Assembly (NCBI RefSeq): GCF_000208925.1
Contig: NW_001914935.1
Coordinates: forward strand, 7,653 to 49,406
Length of the DNA: 41,754 nucleotides
Direction: 5' to 3'
From: Entamoeba histolytica HM-1:IMSS
Taxonomy: Eukaryota; Evosea; Mastigamoebida; Endamoebidae
Below the pieces are notes generated by a model. It did not search any database. It saw only the letters and a list, made by a program, of their open reading frames with translations, and had not been told where the DNA came from. Shown here piece after piece: positions 1 to 9,656 of the stretch (position 1 is the first letter of the stretch; the number at the start of each line of letters is the position of its first letter). Position numbers and translations under genes: made by a program.

Positions 1-435
1 GAAACACCAGAAAAAAATATTGTTTTAATCATTCAATATATTGATAAATTACCTTTATATAATAAAGCACTCTTAAATCGTTTAATGAAACTTTGTTATA
101 GAATTTCATTAAATCATGAAGATACTCAAATGGATTCATTAACACTAGCAAAAATATTAGCACCAAATTTATGTTGGTCAAAAAATGAAGGAATTACTGG
201 AAATATTTATACAATGGTTGAAATGTTAATTGCAGAATATCCTTCTATTTTTGAAATGATTGATAAAACTTTAGAAGAACGACAAACAGCTATTTTTGTT
301 GCTAATAACAATGACGAAAAAGAATATTTTGAAGTAAAAGAAAAATTAAGACAAGAATTAGTAAATGAAGAAAATGGTGAACCAGAGCTAATAAATGATA
401 AGAATGAAAGTACCAGTACTAGTGAAGATGTATAA
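1..435 (+). CDS. RhoGAP-domain protein, C-terminal part (5' end outside window)
   Basis: The frame is open from the first base to the TAA at 433-435, giving about 144 residues, so the start lies upstream of the window. The first 85 or so residues match the end of a RhoGAP domain: LPLYNKALLNRLMKL, then LAKILAPNLCW (the conserved 'A.V.aPNL' helix), then a helix ending in EYPSIF. RhoGAP domains stimulate GTP hydrolysis by Rho/Rac GTPases, which control actin in amoebae. The arginine finger would lie in the missing part, so activity cannot be judged. The last 50 residues are acidic, E/N/S-rich and probably disordered. The gene converges on the dehydratase gene, with only about 70 bases between the stop codons. 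Confidence 0.8.
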   Translation, partial: ETPEKNIVLIIQYIDKLPLYNKALLNRLMKLCYRISLNHEDTQMDSLTLAKILAPNLCWSKNEGITGNIYTMVEMLIAEYPSIFEMIDKTLEERQTAIFVANNNDEKEYFEVKEKLRQELVNEENGEPELINDKNESTSTSEDV

Positions 436-507
436 AAAGAATATCAAACATAATTAAATTAGAAAAAACTTTTGAGGTTTTAAGTCAATGAAGAATATAC
501 TATTTGA

Positions 508-1533
508 TTATTGTCCAAATCTTGGATGTGGAACAAGAGCCTCATCTGTTCTTTCCCAATTGTTTCTATGTCCTAAATACCATTCAACAGTTTTCTTAAG
601 TCCTTCTTCAAATGAAGTGGTGGCTCTCCATCCTAACTTCTCTAATTTACTAACATCAAGAGAATATCTTTGGTCATTAAAACATCTATTCTCTACATGA
701 TAAATTCTTGAGTCTTGTTCTTCTTTTGGTACTTGGAAAATATCAAGAAGGGCATGTGCAACTTCATTGTTAGAAATCTCTCTTGTAGTTCCAATATTGT
801 ATATTTGTCCAACAATTCCTTTTCTTAAGACTACATCAAAAGCGTTAACAACATCTTGGACATAAATAAAACTTCTTTTTTCTTCACCGCTACCATGAAT
901 TGGACAATTTTTTCCTCTGTCCAGAAGGGTAATGAACTTAGGAATTAATTTCTCTGGAAATTGGTGTGGTCCAAATACATTATTTCCTCTTGTAATGATT
1001 AGTGGAAGTCCAAATGATTGATAGAATGAACGAGCAATAAATTCAGCACCAGCTTTTGTTGCAGCATATGGATTAGTTGGGTTTAATAAAGAGTTTTCAG
1101 TTGCAGCATTTCCAATAACTTGACCATAAACTTCGTCAGTAGAGACATGAATAAATCTTTTAATATGATTAGCTTTAGACACCTCTAATAAAACATGTGT
1201 ACCATAAATATTGTTATGAGTAAATTGGAATGAATTTCCAAATGAATTATCTACATGAGTTTGAGCTGCAAAATGAAGAACAGTATCAACATGTTCTATT
1301 TCAAAAATCTTTTGCATAGTATGAGGGTCAGTAATATCAGCGATATAGAATTTATAATTTGGAGCATCTTGGATTCCTTCAAGACTCTTTAATGAAGAGC
1401 AATAATCTAATTTATCTACATTAATAATTATACATTGTGGATAATGTTTTACAAAATGAATAACTACATGAGATGCTATAAATCCAGCACCACCAGTAAT
1501 TAAGATAACTTTTGGTTGATATTCTTCAGTCAT
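508..1533 (-). CDS. dTDP-glucose 4,6-dehydratase-like (RmlB-type) extended SDR
   Basis: 341 residues, intronless. The N-terminus carries the Rossmann signature GGAGFIAS (G14-x-x-G17-x-x-A20) for NAD binding. The active site shows STDEVYG (T132, D133, E134) and Y156-A-A-T-K160. The Thr-Asp-Glu set plus YxxxK is typical of nucleoside-diphosphate-glucose 4,6-dehydratases, which convert NDP-glucose to the 4-keto-6-deoxy sugar, the first step to rhamnose-like deoxysugars. The length fits RmlB (about 340-360). The substrate nucleotide (dTDP, UDP or GDP) cannot be told from sequence; GDP-mannose dehydratase is less likely given the overall motif wording. The protein should be cytosolic, as there is no signal peptide. 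The ATG at 1533 lies a few residues before the first beta strand, so the start is secure. No other deoxysugar gene is seen nearby. Confidence 0.87.
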   Translation of the reverse strand: MTEEYQPKVILITGGAGFIASHVVIHFVKHYPQCIIINVDKLDYCSSLKSLEGIQDAPNYKFYIADITDPHTMQKIFEIEHVDTVLHFAAQTHVDNSFGNSFQFTHNNIYGTHVLLEVSKANHIKRFIHVSTDEVYGQVIGNAATENSLLNPTNPYAATKAGAEFIARSFYQSFGLPLIITRGNNVFGPHQFPEKLIPKFITLLDRGKNCPIHGSGEEKRSFIYVQDVVNAFDVVLRKGIVGQIYNIGTTREISNNEVAHALLDIFQVPKEEQDSRIYHVENRCFNDQRYSLDVSKLEKLGWRATTSFEEGLKKTVEWYLGHRNNWERTDEALVPHPRFGQ

Positions 1534-1693
1534 TTTATAATGAATGAACTATAAAAATTGATAAACTTCATTTACTTTTTAAGAATATAGTTTAAGTTAT
1601 TATTTATTACTTTTATAATTCTTTTTGTCTTTTTTTAATCATTTTTTCATAATTATAGTATTTTAATTGTTAATAAAATTATTAATATGTTTT

Positions 1694-1703
1694 GTATTTA
1701 TTC
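1694..1703 (+). promoter_or_regulatory. Possible TATA-like element of the TMK gene
   Basis: GTATTTATTC resembles the Entamoeba core element GTATTTAAA(G/C). It lies about 43 bases before the ATG at 1747, with an A-rich stretch between. Entamoeba 5' leaders are very short, so the spacing is plausible. The match is partial and the surroundings are A/T-rich, so it could be chance. Confidence 0.3.
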
Positions 1704-1746
1704 TTTTGGGAAAAAAACAAAAATCTTAAAAAAAAAAAAGAGAAAC

Positions 1747-4700
1747 ATGGAACAGCAAGTATTTTGGTGGATTTCTTTTCTTTGGATTTTTAATTGTGTT
1801 AAAGCACAGGATGAAACAGGGTGTTTTTGTATTGACCAAATGACTGATGGATGTAACGAATGTAATGAAGGATGTTTTAAAAATCTAGGTGAGTGTAAAA
1901 GTTTGTTTAAATGTAAGATAAGTAAGAAAATACAATTAACGTAATTCAGAATGTCCTGACTATTGTATTTCATGTACATCAAAAAAGACATGTTCACGGT
2001 GTTATGAAGGAATGATGTGGAATGGGACTCAATGTGTTAGTTTGTTAAATTCGTTTTTGTAAAGTGATAAGAAAAGAATTAAAAAATAGCATGTGACAAT
2101 TATTGCCGAAAATGTGATAATCAAAATTATTGTAGTGAATGTGAAGAAGGGAAATACCTTCAAAGTGGTTCTTGTTTATGTTTGTTTTATTAATACACAA
2201 TTATATTTTGATTATAATATAATAATTGGAGGTAGTTTGTAATAAAATATGTGATAGTTGTGATAGCCTTAATAGTTGTACTTCATGTAATTATTTAGAA
2301 GATCTTGTGTATTTAAATCAAACATGTGTTTTTTGTAATTCAATTATTTCTCAGTGTATTTCCTGCTTATCAAATATACAAGGTGAGCCATATTGTATTT
2401 TATGTAAAACGGGTTATTATGCAAATGAAGGAATATGTCAAAAATGTGATTCTACATGTGGAATGAGTGGGTGTTATTCTGAAGGGTGTTATGATTGTAT
2501 TGATGGTTTTGTTTTAGAAGAAAAAAAATGTATTTCTATTGATAATGCACATTGTTTAAAAGCTACAAAAAGTAAATGTGAAGAGTGTATTGATTCATAC
2601 CATTTATATAATGGGACTTGTATAAAAATTAAAGACTCTAATAATGAACATATAACAGTTATGTTAAATAAAATTAATTTAGAAAATAACTTAAATTATT
2701 TAACATATCAAGAAGAAGAAATAATATTTAATACACCACTTAATTTATTAAATGGAATTAATAATTCAAATTATATGATTCCAAATTGTTTAAACACTAC
2801 AGTTTTTATTGATCAAGTTATTTGTTTAGTATGTGAATATGGATATTATCCAATGAATAGTTTATGTTTAAAAAATCAAGAAAATGGACATTGTCTTATT
2901 CCTTTTAATACAATGAATTATTATGAAGGATCATCTTCAAGATGTTTACAATGTAAAGAAGGAATAACAATGATTAATAATTATTGTATTTATGTTCCTC
3001 ATTGTATAAAATATAATTATGAAGCATGTATTGAATGTGAAACAAATTATATTCTTTATAATGAATTATGTTTTTCAATGAATTTATTTTATTGTGCTGA
3101 AACAAATGGAGTAAATTGTACTACTTGTATAGCTGGATATTTATTAAATTCCATTTCTAGTTGTGAACGTTCTAATATAACTAATTGTATTAGTTATATT
3201 ACAAATTCTAATTGTTGTTCATTGTGTTCAAATAATAAAATGATTTCTAGTTGTGAATGTGTTGAATGTAATATTCCTCATTGTTTAACATGTTCAGGCG
3301 AACATGATAATTCATGTAGTATTTGTGAAGAAGGATATTATTTAACAAAAAATAAACAATGTCAATCTTGTGCAGATAAATATTTAAATTGTTTAGTCTG
3401 TAGTGAAGAAGGGTGTGAATTATGTCAATCACCATTTATACTAAACGATAAAAAAGAATGTATTTTATGTTCTAGTATTATTTCTTCATGTGAACAATGT
3501 AATTTAAATGAATGTTTTGAATGTGAAGAAGGATATTATTTAGAGGATTCTTCATGTAAAAAATGTGAAGAAAAAGTTTTACATTGCAGTATTTGTGATG
3601 CAAATAAATGTAGAGTATGTCAAGAAGGATATTTTCTTGAATCAAATCAATGTAGAAGATGTTCTGAAATTGATGGTTGCATTGAATGTGATACTATGAA
3701 ACGGTGGTGTTTAAAATGTTCATCAGAATATTATTTAAATACAATAACACACTTATGTGAAAATTGTTCTCAGAAAACAATTGGGTGTTCAAAATGTGAT
3801 GCATCATTAATGTGTTTAAGTTGTGAAAATAAAGAAATAAATAAAGCAAATGAATGTTATATATCAAGGAATAATTGTATCAAAATAAATGAATTAGAAC
3901 AATGTATAGAATGTGAAAAAGGATATATTTTAAGAAATGGAAAATGTAAGAAATATGAAAATGAAAATTATTGTTTATCATATTATCATGATCATTCATT
4001 TGGATGTGAAGAATGTATTAATTCAATTTCAAATTCTGGTATTTGTTCCACAAATGATAGAAATGAAAGTTGTTATTTTACATTAAATAATGAATGCATT
4101 ATTTCAAATTCAATAAAATATAAACAACCAGAAAAATGTATAGATACACATTGTATTATTTGTTCTTCTTCTAAAGAATGTTTATTATGTGAAAAGAATT
4201 ATTTTTTAAATAATAAATTTGAATGTGAATTAATAGACAATTGTCAAAATAATGGTATAAATCAATGTATTCAATGTAATTCATCTTATTATCTATTAGA
4301 GGGTCAATGTAAAAAATGTCAAATTCAACATTGTTTAGAATGTAATAAAAATGGTGAAGAAGAATGTATTCAATGTGATAATGATTATATTCTCTATAAT
4401 AATCAATGTATTTATAAAAAAGATTTTCATTGTAAAATAATTTCTTCTTCTCATTGTATTAGTTGTGATAGTGGATATTTTATTTCAACAATAGGTGTTT
4501 GTGAAAAAAATTCTCAAGAAGATTGTTTAATACAAAAAGGAAGTCAATGTGTTCAATGTAAAACTACAAATTTAATACATCTGCCTAATGGAACAAGTTA
4601 TTGTAGTTCAACAAAAAAGACTGATAATTGTCAAATAGAATCAGTATTTGGATGTCAGAGATGTAATTTGGGATATTTTTTATATGATGGACAATGTATA

Positions 4701-6659
4701 AGTTGTAATATTAATTGTGCTAAATGTATAAATAGATTAGAAGAATGTGTTGAATGTTCATTTGGATATTTATATAATTCTACATCAAGAATATGTACTA
4801 CACTTATTGAAGCAAATAAAGGTTGTCTTCATTTTTTACCAAATAAAAAAGGATGTGCAATATGTAAAAAAGGATATTATTATGATAAAAAAAATTATAG
4901 ATGTAATAAATGTGATATATCATGTTTACAATGTAATGATGAAAGTAGTTATTGTATCACATGTGATGGTTCAAAAGGATATTATAAATCATTGGATAAT
5001 AGCTGTCAACTTGTTTCTACTATACTTCATTGTAAAACATTTGAAAAAGATCATTGTACTTCGTGTCAAAATGGTTATTATCTTGAAAATAATAGGTGTC
5101 TTGGTTGTCAATTAGGATGTGGATTATGTGTTTCTAACAAAGGTTGTATTGAATGTTTAGATCAATACGTTTATAGAAATGCTACTCAAGAATGTATATA
5201 TTATAGAGAAATTTCAAGATGTATTGAATATTCTGCTCATAAATGTTCAAAATGTACAGAAATATATACACCATCAACTGCAGGTGATGAATGTGTTTAT
5301 TCTTTAACTTTGCTTGCCATTATTGGAACACCTTCAATTACATTTGTTCTATTATTTTTATTTGCTCTTGTAATTATAGTTATATTAATACTTTATGCTC
5401 ATCGAAGAGATCCAAAGAAAGAGTCATGGGAATGTAAAGAAATCATTTTTGAAGTTAAAGAAAGTTCAATACATTTACTTAAATTACCTGAAAGTAAAGT
5501 ACTAATTAGTTCTTTGTGTATTGATTATACTAATTCTGGAACTCAAGTAATTAGTGTAAATGAAAGAACTAAAATGAAATATTTTATCGCAAATAAACGT
5601 TCTAAATTAATTCAATTAAGATATTTGGGGATTCAAAATGATAATTTTGAAATTAAAGTTGAACCAAATATTGCTGCTCTCAAAGAAGGTTTTGCAGTTG
5701 AGTTAACTATTTCAGTTAAGCCAAATTGTTCATGTTCATTTAATGGATTACTTCCTTTTGCACGACTAAATATGAAAACTGGTGAAATGACTTTCTTTAA
5801 TATTCCAATTAAATTTGAAACAGAAAGAACAAAGAGGTTAGCACACAATGAAGTGTCTCGTATTAAACTTATTGGTGAAAGTATTTTTGGGACAACATAT
5901 AAAGCAAATTATAATGGTAAAATAGTTGCAATGAAAAATATCAAAATACTAAAACAAGAAGTTGACATGACTGAAGTATTTCTTAAAGATGTTGTTACAT
6001 TTGATAAATGTAGTCGAGGAAGATTTATTACAGAATTTATTGGGGCAATATTCCAACTCAATAAATTGGCTATTGTAACAGAATATGCTCCATTAGGAAG
6101 TCTTAAAGACTTGATGAAAGAAAAAAAATCAAATCAAGTTGGAATGGAATTAAGGTATAAAATATTACATGATGCTGCACTTGGTATTTTATTTCTCCAC
6201 AATAAAAACTTAATGCACTGCGATTTAAAACCACAAAACATATTAATTTATTCATACAATTCTCTTAATGAGACAAATGCTAAATTAACTGATTGCGGGT
6301 TTAAAAGAAGCAGTGACATGGTTACTTCAAATGCATCTTTTTGTAACAAAATTGTTAATGTTGAATATGTAGCACCAGAAGTATTAAAAAAAGACTTATA
6401 TTTAACCTCTGCTGACATATATTCATTTGGAATGATTATGTTTGAAACAGTTCATTGGGAACCTCCTTTTCCAAAAAAACTTTTTCCTTATGAATGGACT
6501 ATAGCTAGATTTGTTACAGAAGGTAAACGTCCATCATTCAAAAAACAAGTTGACAATTGGACAGTTGATTTAATAAATTCATGTTGGAACCAAAGACCTT
6601 TTGAACGTACTCATGCAAAAAGTATTGTGTCAAAATTAGAGAGTTGTTGTATTCATTAA
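1747..6659 (+). CDS. CXXC-rich transmembrane receptor kinase (Entamoeba TMK family), four exons
   Basis: The coding sequence is join(1747..1900, 1950..2039, 2090..2179, 2236..6659), 1585 residues. All three introns (49, 50 and 56 bases) start GTTTGT and end CAG, TAG and TAG, and the phases match. Exon 1 supplies a signal peptide (MEQQVFWWISFLWIFNCVKA). Next come about 1100 extracellular residues of CxxC repeats in furin/EGF-like style, one membrane span (about 1134-1168), a juxtamembrane beta-rich domain (about 1180-1310) and a kinase domain. Kinase residues: glycine loop GESIFG (middle Gly replaced), VAMK with Lys1345, HCDLKPQN (Asp1441), DCG in place of DFG (Asp1464), APE 1491-1493. All catalytic Lys/Asp residues are kept, so activity is plausible. 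Family knowledge: Entamoeba has a large TMK family with roles in surface sensing, phagocytosis and growth. The ligand is unknown. Confidence 0.92.
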
Positions 6660-6777
6660 TTTATATAGAATTTGTACTGACTCAAGAATTAGTTTTATAA
6701 AACATGATTTAACAATGAAAAAATTAATTTTTTAATGCATAATTTAAATTTAATTAAACAATTAATTAAAATAACAG

Positions 6778-9015
6778 TCATACCATAGTAACAGACTTTG
6801 GCAATAAAGAAAAACGGTATTTATTATCTTTTTCTCTTAATAAATGGGACGATCTGTATGAAGCTCCTTTATTTTGTCCAATTAACTCAAACAAATCATC
6901 AACCATTAATTTATTTACATTGAAGAATCCATGATTTGAACCATCATCATTTCTTTCCAAATCACCCGTGTCAATAACTTCCACTCGTTCTAATACATCT
7001 CCATTGTCATCATACAATGGGTCAGTCCAATGCCCAACAGCAATTTCATGATATAATTTTTCTGAAATTTTTAATACCTTATCTCTTCTGTCTGAATAAA
7101 TAGTAGTTCTTTGGACAATATTTTTAATATCTTGATATTTATTCTTAAATTCTTCTAATGAACAATCACAATTCATTAATACTAAGTTAACTAAATTCAT
7201 AGTAATATCATTTGGAGAATTATAAATAGAAAATAGACATTGAATAGTCTCAAATGCTTGTAAGAAGAAATAACCTCCAACACCATGACACAGAATATGA
7301 ACTCGTTTAAATTTAGCTTGATATAATGACTGTAATAACCAAACAAAATCATTCTGTAAGAATATATTATTTGCCATCATTTTAGCTTTTTTATTCCCAT
7401 GTAATGAATGTTTACCAACTGGCCAATTAAAACAAATTGGTACAACATGTCCAGGGAAATTACCCAACGCTAGTAACTGTCCCATTTTCTTTAATGAATC
7501 TGTTAATGACATTCCTCCAGAATGAATATAAATTAAACCCTCACTTTCGTTTTTGACATTCAATGGCATCCAACTATCATCCAAAGTCAAATAACTTTTA
7601 TCTTCCTTTCTTGTTATCTTTATTTCAACACTTTTCCCTTCTCCAATAGGACGATATCCTCCTATAAAAAACCCTTTATTGTTATGATCTACCGTAACAA
7701 CAATATTAGTTTTATCTTCTGGTTTATCAGTAACATATAATCCATTTTCAATAAACTCTTTAAAACAATGACATATCTGTCCACATCGACACTCCTTTGG
7801 TGGTAAAACCATATTAACTTTAGGATATACACTATAATAATTTCCTGAAATAATACATTCAACACCTGCAACACCAACGAATGGATGTTTTCTTTTCCCC
7901 CACATAGTTCCATCTGCATCAGTTGCAAATAAAATTCTTACATTTTTCATCATAGTTCTTGAGTTATTCTCTGTTGACTCAAATGGTCCAACAGGAACAC
8001 CATCTATCCATGTCCCAATTAATAATTCTCCTTGCTCAGCAGTGTCTAACCATGTACAAAATCCTTCTGCTTTACCATTGTCAAATTTTCCTTCTAGTGT
8101 CATTTGAGATGATCCGTCTTGAATAACATATTGAACCTGACCACTGCATGTGAGCGACCGAGAAATTGAAGATATCTCCCTAAATCCTAATAGTCTAGTA
8201 ATTATTCTTTTTACTCTTTTATATGATGCAAAGACTAATACAGTCAATAGAAAAAGACATAAAGCTGAACAAATATAAATAGAGTACCAGTGAACTTCAT
8301 CTGGAATAAGAAAGAAAGGATAACATACGAGATTAAATTCTACTATTAATGCATGGAATAAAGGAGAAACATATTGGTTTGAAAAAGCACAAATTACAAA
8401 AATGAAGAAGAAAACAATATATTCTAAAGCACAATTTTCTGTACGATCTAATACTAATGTTGCTATTAAAGTATAAGCAATAAAACATAAGAAAAGAAAA
8501 ATAAATGTAATGTAAGAAAATCCACGAGATGTATTTGAAAAAACTATTCCCATTCTTCTCTCAACAATTCTATTTTTCATTGAAGTATATGTTAGTGATA
8601 CATTATTACATTCTTCAGTATCAGGAAGTAATTTTTCATCTGAAATAACATCATCTAATTTAACAGTATCAGTTGGTGCAAGAACCATTCGAGGTGTATG
8701 ACTTCTTATTTTTTCAATTTCCTCATCAGACATATCTAAATTATGAACTAAAGAAATTGTTGATTTAGTTGGTTTAATTTGAGTTTCAAATGGATCTTTT
8801 GATTCATATTCATTTGATATTCGTGGTGTTACACTAGAATGAGAAAGAAATTTTTTGTGTGGTATATTAAGGGTTTGAGTATCATCTTCTGAAAGTAATT
8901 CTGGAGTTTTAACTAAATTAATTTGTCGTTGTTGAGTGAGTGACTCTATGTCCAATCCAAAATCACTTGAATCTTCACTTTCCAAAGAATTCTTGTTATT
9001 GTTTCCTTCAGTCAT
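6778..9015 (-). CDS. Four-span membrane protein with MORN-like stretch and DUF900-type alpha/beta hydrolase domain lacking the nucleophile
   Basis: 745 residues, one exon. Residues 1-150 are polar, probably cytosolic and phosphorylatable. Four hydrophobic spans follow at about 165-189, 199-215, 220-237 and 243-265. Residues 309-347 (GKFDNGKAEG...GTWIDGVPVGPF) look like degenerate MORN repeats. Residues 490-712 follow the DUF900-type alpha/beta hydrolase pattern: PICFNWPVG, a nucleophile elbow RVHILCHGVGG, IYSDRRDKVLKISEKL, and NHGFFN near the end. In active relatives the elbow is H-S-x-G; here Gly578 stands where Ser is expected. The candidate acid Asp645 and His695 remain. This suggests a non-catalytic, perhaps binding or scaffolding, role. 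I recognise the fold by pattern only; no function is known to me. Confidence 0.72.
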   Translation of the reverse strand: MTEGNNNKNSLESEDSSDFGLDIESLTQQRQINLVKTPELLSEDDTQTLNIPHKKFLSHSSVTPRISNEYESKDPFETQIKPTKSTISLVHNLDMSDEEIEKIRSHTPRMVLAPTDTVKLDDVISDEKLLPDTEECNNVSLTYTSMKNRIVERRMGIVFSNTSRGFSYITFIFLFLCFIAYTLIATLVLDRTENCALEYIVFFFIFVICAFSNQYVSPLFHALIVEFNLVCYPFFLIPDEVHWYSIYICSALCLFLLTVLVFASYKRVKRIITRLLGFREISSISRSLTCSGQVQYVIQDGSSQMTLEGKFDNGKAEGFCTWLDTAEQGELLIGTWIDGVPVGPFESTENNSRTMMKNVRILFATDADGTMWGKRKHPFVGVAGVECIISGNYYSVYPKVNMVLPPKECRCGQICHCFKEFIENGLYVTDKPEDKTNIVVTVDHNNKGFFIGGYRPIGEGKSVEIKITRKEDKSYLTLDDSWMPLNVKNESEGLIYIHSGGMSLTDSLKKMGQLLALGNFPGHVVPICFNWPVGKHSLHGNKKAKMMANNIFLQNDFVWLLQSLYQAKFKRVHILCHGVGGYFFLQAFETIQCLFSIYNSPNDITMNLVNLVLMNCDCSLEEFKNKYQDIKNIVQRTTIYSDRRDKVLKISEKLYHEIAVGHWTDPLYDDNGDVLERVEVIDTGDLERNDDGSNHGFFNVNKLMVDDLFELIGQNKGASYRSSHLLREKDNKYRFSLLPKSVTMV

Positions 9016-9656
9016 TTTTATGGTTTTTATAGTTTTTGTTATTTTTCTTATCTCAAAAAAACTATAATTTTATTATAAATTTATTATAAATAATAATATC
9101 TCAAATTTCACTCAAACAATAAAAAAAATAAACAGAAAAAAGTCATTACAATTAATATTGTACCATACCAATGCTCAGACAATTAACATCCTTAAATATT
9201 AAAAAGTAATAAAATATTTTAGAGAGTGATAATAATAATACATTAATTCTATATTATTATCACTAACAAATTATTTAAAATATTTAATAATATAAAAAGA
9301 TAAAATGTTTTTTGTTAAATTATTTCCCATAATAAAGTCTAAGTAAAACAAATTGATTTTTTTTTACCATTTGTAAGAATAATTGAATATATAACATTAT
9401 TTTTTTTTTAGTTATTTACATTTTATGTTATTATAATATTATAAAAGAGTTTAACCATTAACAATAATAATAAATGTTTTAAAAAGATTGTATTGTCTGA
9501 ATTAGAGTTAATTTTTTTCTTTCAGAATAAAATTCTGTTTATTATCCTTACTGAATAACAGAAATAAAATAATGATGTTTTTTTATTTAAACTTAATTAT
9601 TTCTCATTAAATAAATTCCTAAACGCATAACTAAAACATAAATAAAAATCGAATAA
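9016..9656. other. Intergenic, A/T-rich, no gene seen
   Basis: This lies between the 5' end of the DUF900-type gene and the 3' end of the ankyrin pseudokinase gene, both on the minus strand. It holds A and T runs and short low-complexity stretches. No open frame, tRNA-like structure or repeat was recognised. It should contain the promoter of the DUF900-type gene (9016 upward), but no clear GTATTTAAA-type element stands out. Confidence 0.6.

Noticed and set aside
4747..5115. 122-residue frame inside the TMK ectodomain
   Set aside because: Out-of-frame shadow of the cysteine-repeat coding sequence.
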